Part shown: in pieces, positions 29,931 through 42,300 of the stretch | How the letters are laid out: every line of letters starts with the position of its first letter | How positions within the stretch are numbered: position 1 is the stretch's first letter | DNA from: Lyophyllum atratum | Lineage: Eukaryota > Basidiomycota > Agaricomycetes > Agaricales > Lyophyllaceae | Reading direction: 5' to 3' | NCBI GenBank assembly: GCA_014905825.1 | Contig: JACGCN010000025.1 | Location: forward strand, 372,001-436,000 | Length of the DNA stretch: 64,000 nt | Program-made: the position numbers and the translations under genes | The notes under the pieces: generated by a model | Seen by the model: only the letters and a program-made list of their open reading frames with translations | The model's database searches: none | Told to the model about the DNA's origin: nothing

Positions 29931-31679
29931 ATGCTAGCTCTACGCAGACTGCGAGTCTCGAACTCGACTGCAGCTGCTCTCCTGCGTCGGGGAAACGCCA
30001 CCCTTCAGAACGCGGGTGACGGTGTCGCCACCTCCAACCCGGTCCCGCCTCTACCTACGCCAGCGAAAGCGAAACCTACCGCCCAAAAGCCCGCGCCCGC
30101 GCCCACCCCAGCATTCACTGAAACCGATGTCGAGACCACCCCCACAACACAAGGTCGCCGTGGTCGTAAGCGTGCCATCCCGCCCCAACGGCCGTCCATT
30201 TCCGCTGAGGCACCCCGCAAGTGGAACAGGCCTATTGCAGAGGGCGTGCTTCCTGCGTACGACCTCGCCCTGAAGCTCATTCGTACGGACAGCATTCGCG
30301 TGGGAGAAGAGGCAGACACGATACGGCAGAACGTAAAGGAGCTCGAGGGAAAAGTGGAGGAGCTCGGGGGTTGGGGGAGTGAGGCGGCGCGAGAGGTCGA
30401 GGTAGAGCTGGAGAAAAAGCGGGCGAAGTTGAACATTCTGGAGGTCCAGAGTCAGGTTAACTTACCCGAGGTGAGGTGGAGGGTTACGAATGCTATGGGT
30501 GTGTTTCTTTCGCCGGTGGCTTGCAGAAGGGTAATGCTTATGCTGTTTTGGGCCTTTCCTAGCGGATATGAAGAAGCCTGCGCATCGTCACTTGGTTGAG
30601 CAGCGGTGGCGGTCAGAAGGTGATTTGGACTTGCTGGTTTGTGTTCTTCAAAGTCTTTTATTTTTCTGGTATTCTGATTCCGTACTCTAGATGGAGCGGA
30701 TACACCAAATGAAAGTCGTGCCGGACGTCCTGCCAGACTTCCGACCATCAATCGATGTGCATCTGGCTGCTCGAACGACTGCCCGGGATCTCAAAGTAAC
30801 CAATAAGAGGCACATCACAGTCGAACCCGGCACATTCTTGTTGCCTGAGCAGGTATGTCATGTGCAAGACCCTGCTGCGTTTGTACTCATATGATTTTCA
30901 ATTTTAGACGATGGAACCTCCTAGCCTCTACGCGAATGTCTTCCATACTGACACAAGGCTTTACACCTTGCTTCTTGTGGACCCCGGTTTGTTCCTCGCG
31001 TCTCTGATTCCGCTGCTTGTGCTAACATATCCTCCTAGATGTTCCGGACGAGGAACATGAATCGTTCCGTACATTCCTACATTGGTTACAGTGCGTTCCG
31101 TCTCGCTCTAACTCGTGTTTTGACAATTCTGATCTTCAACGAATTTGGACCTTCGCAGGCCGAATGTGCCTCTCTCGGCAACCCAACAAGCACGTATCAG
31201 CGGGCTGGACGATCACACGCCTTACATACCTCCCCACCCGCAGCGTGGCACTCCGTACCACCGATACGTTCTTCTGCTGCTACCGCAACCGCCGATCGGA
31301 GCTGCCGCGTATACCCTGAACACCGAAGCCCGCGCACAGCCCGGCGTGCCGACATCGGTGCACCTCGAAATTCCGCCTGTGGAGGACGCGGAGCGCATGG
31401 ACTTCAACGTGAGGGCATTCATGAATCGCTGGGGCTTGGACTGTACACAGGGCGGCGGTGCACATATGTGGAGAGAGATCTGGAACGAGAAAGTGCCGGG
31501 GATATACAAGAACGTGCTAAGTAAGTTGACACCGGTTTACTTACCCGTGTTTTTCGCCTCTCCTAGAAGCTATCGGGTGCTAATGTACTGTGCCCACAGA
31601 GATGCCAGAGCCACGGTACGGCAGGCCGCCGAAGGCCGACCCGTATGCGGACCTTAAGCAAAGGAAGCGTTATATCTAG
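29931..31679 (+). CDS. MRPL35: Mitochondrial large-subunit ribosomal protein mL38 (PEBP fold)
   Basis: Seven exons (29931-30498, 30563-30636, 30691-30852, 30908-30986, 31039-31090, 31159-31520, 31600-31679) join in frame to 458 aa. The start MLALRRLRVSNSTAAALLRR is a plausible mitochondrial presequence. A Pro/Ala-rich linker and a charged helix follow, then RHLVEQRWRSEGDLDLLMER. The phosphatidylethanolamine-binding-protein fold is recognised from YTLLLVDPDVPDEEHESFRT, FLHWLQPNVPLS and HRYVLLLLPQP. This combination is the yeast Mrpl35/human mL38 arrangement. The protein is a structural component of the mitoribosome central protuberance. It ends QRKRYI. Confidence 0.87.
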
Positions 31680-33672
31680 TGGACGAAGGACTGTTAAATA
31701 TTACACTAATGGACATTCCGCACCCAATATGCTCATCGACCATCGTGGTCTATGCCAAGTCCCATTCAAGACTAAATTCAACCTCCAGAACGAGCCCGGC
31801 GTTGTTCTCGTACCAGATGCCGGTCGCCCCCGACCTGCCAGCACATCCTCCCTGTGAAATAATGCATCGTATGGGTCGTGAGATGCACGAAGCATGTCAT
31901 TTCTCTGAACATTACATGACTTACCACCGCACTAGGCCGCGTAGCGCTTCTCGCGTCTTATTTCTGGATGATAAGATCTGATAAGAAAGTGCACAGCTGG
32001 CACTGCGCTAAAAAGGCGTAAAACGTCCGCTGCTTCGATTCTTCGAGTTCGATGAGGTTCGATGGCGTTTTTGGCCTTATGTGCTTGTGAGTGCCGGTGT
32101 CACGAGGAACCACCCCAAGCGGTTCCGTTTCTGGATTGATCTCTCGAAGTTCAACCTCGGGAGCCTGTTATGTCAATTACCATTGACATCAGTTGGGGAG
32201 AATGAATGCGCCCCGTGGGGAAACGCCGGAAGAGAAGAGGGCTGAGGGTCAGGGCATTTGGTCGTGATGCTGATCAGTATGTGCCGATCATGAATTTCAT
32301 TGAGATTACGCCGTATTGAGGTCGGAAACAGATAGATACGAACCCTCGAGGGGCCTAGCTCAGTGCCGACGACGTGTGAGTGATTGCACCCATGGAGACC
32401 CTTGCCGACCCTTCCTTAGTCTTATCCAAGAACGTCCACGCGGACCCTTAGTATGGCTGCGTACCACATGTGTTGCGACCAGCGCATACCAGCGCATACC
32501 GCATATGGCATACCCGACGGTGCAGTTCCTAAAATCACGGAAAAAAGGTGGACAGTAATATCATTATAGATCTGCCTGGATCTGCTCAGAAAGGCTCAGA
32601 TGCACCGTTGTGCCCATCGAGCAAGGCTTTGAAATAAGAACTCGGCACCGGGCAGGTCGCTTACCTACTCTTCACGGTCGCAAAAACCTCGGCGGAGATT
32701 TAGATGTATCAAAATCCGGACCTCATGTGAGGCTCGAAGCATGAGTACTTGTCTGCTACATTCTTTGAACCGCAATGATCGTTGTTTGCCCCGTCGGAGG
32801 CTTTTGAGCTTCGCTTAGGTGGGTCACCTCTCCAAACTCGCGTAACAGCAGGCCCGTGGTTCCGGACGAGCCGATTATGGGTTTCTGCTCCCCTCATGAG
32901 TATTAACACCCCCGAAGGTTGGGGACAGAAGTTCCAATGGAATCAAATCCACATTGACTCTATTCCCACTCTATCGCAAGGTCTATCTTCGGTGAAAAGG
33001 CTGAACACGTACCATGGAATTGGGGTAATGTGCGCCGATGTAGACATGTAGTGTTATATATATGGCTATGTGGCCATCAAGCCCCATAAAAAGCGCTTCA
33101 TGGCAATGATGCGTTGAGTAGTGGCTACATCGAGGTAACTTCCATCATAGCAGTAGTTCCAATATGCAACGAGTCTCGCTTCACACTCGTTTTACAAGCC
33201 ACATGATCCGTCCCGTCGAGTATCAGGAGTACCCCATCTTCAGTTAGATATCTTGAATCTCATATCGCAGATTGAAGGTTCCGTGAAACTGGCTGAGGTG
33301 TGGTTACGGCAAGAGCAGGATGATCCCAGTTATAGAGCTCTCAAGTCATTGTGGCGCAAGTATTTGATCAGCAGTTTTATGTCCCCGTAAGCATTTCGAA
33401 CCTGAAGGAAACCAGGGTCACAGATAGAATACTAAGCCACAATAGACAGGCTGAGCACAAGCCCATCGATATCGTCGTTCGAGGAAGAGTACCCAGCCTC
33501 GCCGTATTACCACCGAGTCGTTGATGATCAGCTGAATAGTGTGATACTTTCTCAGACAAGGACCGCAGGCAACGACAAAAATATTTAAGTGATATAAACT
33601 CACCATAAGTCTTCCAGTCCATGTCGTCGCAAGGTTGAATTGATAACCATGCTGGTTGACCAAGCTTCGCTT
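31680..33672. other. Gene-poor interval
   Basis: About 2 kb without recognisable coding content. Only short frames interrupted by stops are present. A short duplication (AGCGCATACC twice) is seen near 32.48 kb. Confidence 0.4.
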
Positions 33673-34069
33673 CTAGGCCAAGGGAAGATCCAAGTTCTCT
33701 GCGAGAGCTCCCCGGATCTTCCGAGCCAAGTACGCGATGTTGAGTGACCAAGTTACGCTGGCGATGAGAAAGCGAAATCGACGCTGCGAATAAGCCCCAT
33801 GCTGAACGAGACGACAGTCCTCGATTTCTATGACTTGGTTTGGGAGATCATTTCGCGTTAACACAATCATGCCTACGCACATCGTTGCATATGTCGACGT
33901 GGAGGACAATAAAACGAAGGTACCTGCAGAAGAATAGCCTCAGACAGATATGGTTCAAGTATAAGACAGTAGACACACCGTATACCACCGATTGAATCGT
34001 AGAATAGGAAAAATTGTCCAAGATAGAAGTCCCAAGTGCCCGGAGTAGATCTCTTTCTTCTGGCGACAT
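33673..34069 (-). pseudogene. Remnant of a multi-pass membrane protein (Agaricomycete 7TM-like family)
   Basis: On the minus strand, the exon 34069-33979 begins MSPEERDLLRALGTSILDNF and joins through a good 55-nt intron (33924-33978) to TFVLLSSTSTYATMCVGMI. This resembles the first transmembrane region of the expanded seven-helix membrane proteins of mushroom fungi. Further downstream the frame gives VTWSLNIAYLARKIRG, but then stops, and I could not continue the expected remaining helices by splicing. Another hydrophobic minus-strand stretch (FAVVCILWIGIERALLL, about 34.7 kb) may belong to a related relic. It is interpreted as a degraded copy; a divergent intact gene is the alternative. Confidence 0.35.
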
Positions 34070-34988
34070 GAAGTCAGTGAGCGGGATAGCTGCTATAATA
34101 TGACAGTGCGTATAAGGCCTGAGCCTGAGTGATAAGATGCTTTCAATGCCTTGCGGAGAGCAAGCGGAGAGGTCCAAGTCTTAAGGAAGTATCCTGAAAC
34201 AGACTTTTCTACAAGACATAGCAGTCAAGGGGAAAGTGCCAATCGACAGATGACGGTAGTCTTATTATAGAGACGCTTTCCCTGCGGGTGGGCCGTGTGC
34301 ACACTGCAAACGGTCGGTGACTCCAACCCAGAAAAATCTAGGAAAGGATGGGCCGGCCGAGCCAGCCGAGATAAGCTTGTAGAGAGTCTTTCGAAACCGA
34401 GAATCAGGAATCAAGATCCTGCGTCGCCCTCGCCAGTCGATAGCCCCCGCCCAGCTCGCGGGTTTGTGGATTGATCCAAGTGGGATTGTGGTACCTAGAA
34501 TCAGCCACTGGCTCAAGCGGATAGCAATAGCTGAGAGTGATGCAAACAACACGATCAGCCGCGAACTTGCCAACTTGAATGCTTGTCCCAACTCGTACCG
34601 CCTTCGTTTGCCCCATTCAAGACCCCTGCACCTACATGCAGCGAACTGCCAGGTTTTCGAAAGCAAAAGCGCTCTTTCGATTCCGATCCATAGTATACAC
34701 ACAACAGCAAAACGGAATGGATAATGGTATAACAACATCTGCAGCACAAATACAGCGACGCTTTCCTATCAGGAGACCAAATAACTGGAGCACGTAAGTA
34801 AGCAAGTAAGTGAGAACGTAGTAATATAAGCGATTCTAGAGCTCGAGAATTAGGGTAAAGAACTATCAGATGCACCGCGAAACTGAAGGGCGGTATCCGA
34901 GTCCACGAAGTTGATCCGAATGATTTCACCAGCTTGTACCACCCCAGGACATCGTCGCTTGTATATTGCAGTCGTGGTCGAACGGACC
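34070..34988. other. Interval with unclear hydrophobic minus-strand frame
   Basis: Between the membrane-protein remnant and the DOT1 stop. A minus-strand frame at 34265-34747 contains hydrophobic segments but no splice-consistent gene model or family match. It may be a relic or non-coding. Confidence 0.3.
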
Positions 34989-37229
34989 TCATTTCCTGAG
35001 CCGTGTGGTCCTCCCGGTGCCCGCCCTCGAGTTCTCAAAACGCTTCCGTATCTCTGCGTAGCCTCCGCGATCGACGCGATGGATGTAGTAGCTCCCGCCA
35101 TTATTGCCCCAAGAAACACTGCCCGAGTGATATGACCGTTCCGTAACGTCAAAGATTGCGCTGATGTCGTCGACCTAGAGAAAGAAATACACATCAGCTC
35201 AGGAAAGGGCGAGTTCCAGAGGGCGACAACCCACATTCCGCTCTGTGACACGCGCATTCAGCGACGGCACGAAAGGCTTGAGCGAGATGACGATCGCGCC
35301 TTCCTTGAGATCCAAGAATTTTGGCCGTAGCGCTTCATTCACTACCCAACAAGTCAATTATTAACACTATAAAAAGATAGAAAATATGAGACACTCACAG
35401 CTCTCCTCAAAGACCTTGTTATCCACCAATACCACGTCCGCCTGCGGAATGAGCTCGTTCACCCTAGGGCTCTCCAGCATATCTCCCTCCTCGAGCTCAA
35501 TCTCCCCCAGCCTCACGCCCCACATCCGACAGCGCACCTTCAGATGTTCCTTCATCTCCCTTGCGATCTTAGCTGGGCCGGGCATCAGCTCAATCCCATA
35601 GCTCCTACACCCCGTTTGGAGGCTAGCCTGCACACACACGTTGCCGACACCACTCCCGAGGTCCAGGAAGAGCGAGTCCTGGCTAAGTTTCGTGAGCTCG
35701 ATCATCTCGTGTGCGAGGCTGGGCATGAGCTCGCCATAGACGGTGCTCGAAAACGCTTCGTACTGCTTTAGGCTTTGAACATGCGGTCCGACACTGCGCT
35801 GGTAGTTCTCCTCGATGATGCGCATGAGCACCTTCTTTGGCATGCCCGTATCACGCCACGCCGCCACACTCTGCTTGAGACTGTTGTTCGGGGCTCGGGA
35901 GAACAGGTTTTTGGATATGGGCGGGTACTTGATCGCTCGGAGAAGCTGGTTTACCTCTGCCATGGCGCGGAGGAAGAGAGGGCCATCTTGGCGATGGATG
36001 GCGCGCTGGACGGCACGGAGGACGGGCGTGGATGTGGCACGATGATTGGAGGCGGAGGTTGCCGATGTGAAGGAAGAGAGGGAGGAAAGGCTGGAGTTGG
36101 GGGAGTCAACGGAGCTTAACGAGGAGGTGTACTCGGAGCCCGATGACTGTGAGTTTGGGGGCGAAGGGGACGGTGATGGTGGAGGGGAAACTGCCTCAGA
36201 GAGGGTTTCGTTGGGTATTGAGCCAAATGAGCTTTGCTGTGAGGGATTCAAATAGCCTGGAAAGCGGTTAGACGACGGTTTTGATAGAGTGGGTTGTGCG
36301 CACATTCTATGATGGTGTACAGTGATCTTTCTAGGTCCATGATTGGGTTGTAATGATCCTTGTCTTTAGGAGCAAGAAGAATAAATCTGCGTGGATGGGT
36401 CAGGACGAGTGTCATTGGACGCGCCACTGAGCATTTCCAGACCAGTGCAAACACTGGAAAGCCTCCTGGGCTAAGCCTGGTGAATGGAAATCCCACGCAC
36501 CGTTCTACAGCGCCATTATTTGGATACTCCAATTCCGCGATGGGATAGTTTGTGGGGTGCGGTTTGAAAGAGTAGTCGCTCGCATCATCATGATTTTTGA
36601 AATCTAGAAAGTCCCGGAACGCGTGAGGGAGTGTATACACGCGACAGACATCAGGGATACCCACAAGGCTTGTATGACTTCATGAGGCGTTTGACGACCA
36701 TTTCTGAGCTCAAATGGGAGGGGCCAGGCTCTCCATCCCTGGAACAGATCCATTTGCGGGGTATAGGCGGGGCGTCGTCGTCCCATCCGGGAAATAGAGA
36801 GGTAGAACGCGACCTGCTACTGCGATAGATAGGTTCGGGAGATGGTGGAAGACTCTCCTGGCGGCTTGGGGCGCGTGAATTGTGTTTGGAGGAGTGAGTG
36901 GATGGGTGCTTTCGCTGTCGACCTGCTTTCTTGGGGACAGAGGCACGCAGGCGCTTGACCTCGCGAGGCAGGTCGGCCACCTCGGGAGGGCTAGACTTGC
37001 GCTTTTTGAGGCTGGGTGGGCTGGAAAGAGGTGAGGAGTCTAGGCACGAGGAGGGCGTAGACTGAGGTCTGGAGACGGGGGAGCTGCGTTGCTGGGGAAG
37101 CACGGGCCTGTGGGTGATACGCGTCTTGACAACGACGGAGGACGTGGAGGCAATGGCATTGGAGACCTTGGACGATGAGAAGAAGCTGAGGTCGGACGAG
37201 GAGGGGCGTGGGGGCGGCGTAGAGAGCAT
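34989..37229 (-). CDS. DOT1: Histone H3-K79 methyltransferase Dot1
   Basis: Six minus-strand exons (37229-36665, 36603-36501, 36386-36304, 36256-35399, 35341-35235, 35174-34989) join in frame to 633 aa. The N-terminus is Ser/Pro-rich and basic (LKKRKSSPPEV). The segment SFKPHPTNYPIAELEYPNNG followed by ERFILLAPKDKDHYNP is the lead-in to the Dot1 domain. The catalytic domain has YGELMPSLAHEMIELTKLS, the SAM loop LFLDLGSGVGNVCVQASLQ, SYGIELMPGPAK, DVVLVDNKVFEES (motif with VNN/VDN) and the late GSVSWGNNGGSYYIH block. Dot1 methylates H3K79 on nucleosomes and affects silencing and the DNA damage response. The start at 37229 is the first ATG of this frame. Confidence 0.95.
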
Positions 37230-37364
37230 CGGGGAGGACGTTGGCCACAAAGGACGCTGCCAAAATATAACAATGGTGGCTGTGCAGCATCATGCTTGTA
37301 AGTTTTTTGTTCCGTGTTCAACGAAATAACAATGGCTACTATATCTAGTACAACTGTTTAACGA

Positions 37365-38737
37365 TCAGTACTCGTCCTCGTCGTCCGAAGAAGAATACTC
37401 GTCATAAGTCATCCCACTATGCCTGTACATCTCAAAAAACCTCCTGTATCGGCGGCTGCCAACGGGGTTGGCTTGCGCTTTGCTTAGCCCTCCACCGAAG
37501 CCGTAATCAGAATCGTCATCGTCAAAGTCACCGTCGTCGCCAAAGTCATCCAAGGCACTCGCGCCGACTGACCCTCCCTGATTAGCCAGATCTGCCACAT
37601 CCCCCTCCTCTAGTCCATCTCCATCCCTCGATTTGATGGCCCAAAACGCGAAATTCTGGTTGGTGCCGCTCCCATGCCCCTTCCTGGCATACATCCCATA
37701 CTTTACATTGAAGGACACATATCCTTCATAAATCTCCCCGTCACCGCTCTTCCACACGGGCACCGTCCGCATCTTAAACTCTCCTTGCGCCGAGGAGACG
37801 CCACAGTCCGACTCCGCGAGCATCGCGGTGCCCACCACGCCCTTGGTGTCAGCGCCCGCAGACGCCAATCCGGTTAGCGTAACGCGCCCCTCCTCTCTGA
37901 GCCCCGCAATGCCAATGTCATACGGCTCGTCCCCCATCGGCTCACTGAACCCGTAGTTCCTGGACCTAAACCGCCCGTAGCCCTTCGCCCCACCAGACGG
38001 GAAGTGCACGTAAGCCTGCGCCGTGCGGTCGGGTTTCAGCTGCAACTCCAGGAGCTTGGCCAAAAGCGCGGCATAGTTCTTCGTGCCGGCTTTGCTGACG
38101 AGAGCCTCTTTCAAGAAGGGGAGTGACATGTTGTAGAGGCAGAAAGATCCACTAGAAGGCATGCCGACGGACGCCGTGGCAGCTGGAGCCACAACGTTAG
38201 CGTTGGTGATGCTCGTGGCCGCAGGAGGCTAAAGACGCGACAAAAGCATTAGAGCGCGTTCGCATCCAGCGGGCTATTGGGAACTCACTGGAACCACGGG
38301 GGCTGTTGCGGTCACATTCTTGGTCTGAACAACAGGCTTCTCTGTGACCGAGGGAAGCTGGAGAGGCGAGTCAGACATAAGCCAAAGCTGCGTGTGCAGT
38401 CTTGAAGACTCACCACGGTCCCGGCAGTGTTGTTGCTTTGAGCAGAGGGCACAGCTGGCGCGGATGCCTAGGGACGCGATATGGCAGTGAGCTTTTTTCG
38501 GGCTTCTTGACCCGTCAAGGGACTTACATTTGTTTTCTGCTTTTTCCGTGGAGGCTGGGCAACCTCGGCCTCCTCTGCGGGCTCAGGAGGCGCGCTCCCT
38601 GCACTCGCTTTGCGCGCTGCATTGGCCTTCCTGAGGTTCGCTGCTCTCGCCTTGGCAACTTTCGATCGCTGGGCGTAAAAAAATTGTCAGGACGCGTCTT
38701 TATGGCGAGAGGAAGTGGAGACACGTACTCCAGCCAT
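37365..38737 (-). CDS. Unknown conserved-looking protein with acidic C-terminus
   Basis: Five minus-strand exons (38737-38729, 38668-38528, 38467-38414, 38357-38289, 38228-37365), all in phase 0, give 378 aa. The first exon codes only MAG. A basic, nuclear-signal-like N-terminus (RSKVAKARAANLRKANAARK; PPRKKQK) is followed by an Ala/Pro/Thr linker and a globular part with GSFCLYNMSLPFLKEALVSK and YVHFPSGGAKGYGRF. The C-terminus is strongly acidic (DDFGDDGDFDDDDSDYG) and ends SSSDDEDEY. I do not recognise the family. The basic head and acidic tail suggest a nuclear protein. It lies 135 bp upstream of DOT1 on the same strand. Confidence 0.75.
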
Positions 38738-39381
38738 TTTTTGTGAGTGCAGGTGGATGTGGGAGGAGGAAGAAAAATGGTTCGCGAACTTGCCTCTAAC
38801 AAGATCGCATTATAAGTAATGCATGAGTCGGGTCACGGTCACGCAATGGCCCATCAGCGTTGCAATACGACACGTCAAAGCGTGCAGATCCAGTCTAGAT
38901 GTGTATTGTTGCGGAAGGTCTGGTCCTGGTCAATGTGATATATCCTTACTTACAAGGAAGTATGTGGCTGTGAGCGGTTTATTTCGGCCTGGGATGAATG
39001 GTCGACCTCGGACTTGCCACGTCGAGCCTGAGCCCTCTACAATAGAGTGTACAGTGGCCGGAATGCGTTCCCTCCTTTGTGTATGCCGAGTGCATTGAGT
39101 GGACATTGTAGTGTGTCTGTTGTCTAAATGAAAATGGATCACACGTGTTCTGGATTTGGCCGAACATCAATTTGCGAGAAGTTGTGCCTTGTCCCAGCCT
39201 TCCACCTCCTCCGTGGACTTCTCTGGTCGTCGCTGGAGGTCCTCTCGCACTCCGGGTTCGGTTCTCTCCTATACCCTTCTCTCTGCGGATTCCCATATAC
39301 CTCTCCTGATACCAAGGCTCCGTCGGCGTTCTGTCCCATCATCTCGTTGCCAGCTCTGCATAATTTCCTGGTAGTTTCCTA
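38738..39381. other. Divergent intergenic region
   Basis: About 640 bp between the starts of the acidic-tailed protein (-) and the large coiled-coil gene (+). It is a likely shared promoter region. CT-rich stretches lie just before 39382. No gene is seen. Confidence 0.4.
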
Positions 39382-42300
39382 ATGGCTAGATCTAGAGAGC
39401 CCCTACCGCGGCTCAGCCTCAACCCTCAGATGAACATGCCCCAGCCAGGCATGAATTACCAAGGACAGCCCATGTTCTCTCCCGCTTTACAAGGCTTCCA
39501 TCCCCCTTTCCCCATGCCAAACGCCATGCAAACACCAATGCAGCCCGCCTTCTTCGTTCCCCAGCCACCTCCAGCTCCAGGTCGCCCAACCCATCATCAA
39601 GGCCGCGCAAGCATTGCCCACCTAGCTGCCGCTGGCATCCACCCCCCAAACGGATTCCCTATGACACCCCTTGGCGGTCACTTCCCTCGGGCCTCTATGA
39701 TGGGTATTCCCGGGCAGCCCTCTGCGCACCCATTCCCTAATAGAAATAGGCGGCAGCTAAGCATTGGTGGGCCTCCCAAGGCTGTTCTTGGCGGCCCCGC
39801 GCGCAAACTCAGCCCACTTCCTGTGGCTGCCGTGGCAGCAGCCTCACCCGCGCCGCAAAAGGTCAAGAAGATCAATGTCAACCTCCCGAAAGAAACGATT
39901 CCCGGGGAGGATGGACAGCCTTCGACTCGGGCCGCGTGGGCACGGACGGTGCTTGATGGATTCGAGTACAAAGAACAAAACATCGCGCCTGTAGAATTGA
40001 GCACGGCGGAGTCCTATCCTCCAGATGAGTGGAGGAATCAGGTGCCGGCCACACTAGATGTCTTCTTGCCAGGAAAGGTTTGTTCTAGGCTACCATTATC
40101 TTACGTTGTTAGTTGTCTAACGCATCATTCTTCGTAGCGTTCATGGGACGACATGAAACAAAAAGCGATCGAGGAGAAACTAGAAAAACTAGGTGTCGAG
40201 CGGGGATCAGGCAGCAACGTGCCCCATATTCACGCGCCGCACGCCCGAGCAGCATCGGTAAATTCCTTTGTCACATAGAACACGTGTATCAGCCCGTTGA
40301 TCTGCCTTTTAGATATCTTCTCCTGCAGACCCCCAAATCTTGCTCTACAGGTTAAACAAGCTTCAGCAAACGCAAGACGGTAGCGGCTCCGGCAATAACT
40401 CCCTCACAGCATCGCCGAATCCGCCCTTTGGCGTTCTCTCATCCTCGCCACACCGTCCCTCGCCGCGTTTTCTGACCAACCGCCACGGGCACACAATGTC
40501 TCTCGCGCCACCTTCCTCTCAATCCTTCTTTGACGGAGGGTCTGGCACGTTCGATCCCTTTGGCCCTAACATCGAGCTCGAGGTCGAACCAATCCCATAT
40601 TCCGGTCCTGACGCGCCACAGGAAGCCCTCTATGCACCCCAGGGACGCGCCCCCCGTCTCGTTGTCCTCCTTGGCTCCTCCACAAGTCTCGCGGCCTTCT
40701 AGTCGCCCTGACTTCACTCGTGGGTTCGGCCTGGACATCCCCGAAGAGGAGGAGGAAGCCGCGGAGGAGGAGCAACACCCGCAGGATACTGCTGGTGAGG
40801 AGCAGCAGGACTTAGAGTATACCCATGAAAACATGCATAGTGGTGACGGAACGGCCACCGCGTCTCAGAGTCGCTTCCATTCGCGTCATGTGTCGAGGTT
40901 ATCTGCGGCGCTATCAACGCGTTCTGCTGGAGCGCTGGATGACGAAGAGTTTATAGGAGAGGAAGATTTGGTGCCAGCTGTGAACGTCGAGGAGGCTCAA
41001 GGTGGTGAGCAGGAAGACGTGGATTTGGAGGATGTTGTTGGAGAATGGACGGGCTCGGAAGATGTTTATCTCGAAGAAACTTCCGACGGAGAAGAGGTAC
41101 GGCTCTCAGTTCTTGCCCACTTCATATTCATTCATAGTTTTATACACAGAGTATTGGGGAATGGTCGAATCCATCCGATGAGGAACGCGCGCGTAAGCAG
41201 CGTCTCGAACGTCGCAACCGCCGTCGTGCCTCGCTGCAAATCGACATGCCGAGGCGCTTGCCGAATTTCCCTCGTCCACCGGACAATACTGTGGCCATGC
41301 GTATGGAGGACGACATGATCTCAAATCCAAGTGAGGAAGGCCGACACATGGCGCACGGCGAATACCTCGGAATCGATTACTACTCGCGTCCCCCCTCAAA
41401 CCTAAGCGGAACGTCTCGTCCACTACCTCCTCTCCCCCATTCTCGTGTCGCCTCTGCTCAGCATACTGTCTATGACCCCGCCCACGCGCACTCTCGCGCC
41501 ACCTCTGATCAGTTCGTCTATCCCCAGCCACAGCCGGCCCAGCCGGCCTTTGCACCCCGCCGGGATTCCCTCAACCCCTTCGCCAAACCCTTCGTATTCG
41601 GTGCTGCGCGCGATTCCGGCTCCTGGGGCCAAGGCTCTGTTGACTTGAAACCACCTCAAGCTCCCATGCTAGGCCACACTCGCCTCCCCTCCCTAGGCAA
41701 GCCCCTCAACATCGCAGCACCTGAGTTTAAAACCCGGCGGATTCACCTTCCGCCCACCTCCTGGTGTGCCTTCAATGCCCGCCCTACCCCAATCCGAAGC
41801 ATCGAGGCCCCTGCCAGACGTCCCAGGAGAGGAATCCCCCTTCAAGGTACAAGGCCGCGAGAAGAGGCAGCGCCGTGGTTCGAGTGCGTCTATGGAGGAA
41901 GGCGACAGCATGACATCTTTCCGATTCCCTGGTAATCTGGAGTCTCCCCAGAGCATACGCCACGCACCCGCTGCTCGTACCCACAAACTGAACCCCTCTG
42001 CCGAGCCGTTCACATTTGCTGGATTTTCAGCTGTTGCCAACCTTCCACGTGTTCCCAGAGAGTCCGAAGCTACCGAGCTCGAGCACGTTCCTAAAACCGT
42101 CAGCGCCAGCCTTGAGGAGACGCTCGACGATGAGAGCACGGCCAAGGCGGAGAACGGCGAGGCTCAGATCGACGAATTCAGCCTACCCTCCGCGGCGAAG
42201 TCGAAGCGTGCACCGATCCCGCTGGACTTCAAGCATCCTGTCTCGAGCAACACCGTCCCTGCCGGCCTGTTCAAGGCTTTGGTGAACAACGGCGATGACC

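Noticed and set aside
34265..34747. 160-codon hydrophobic minus-strand frame as an independent gene
   Set aside because: No family resemblance or splice-supported start. Left as a possible relic only.
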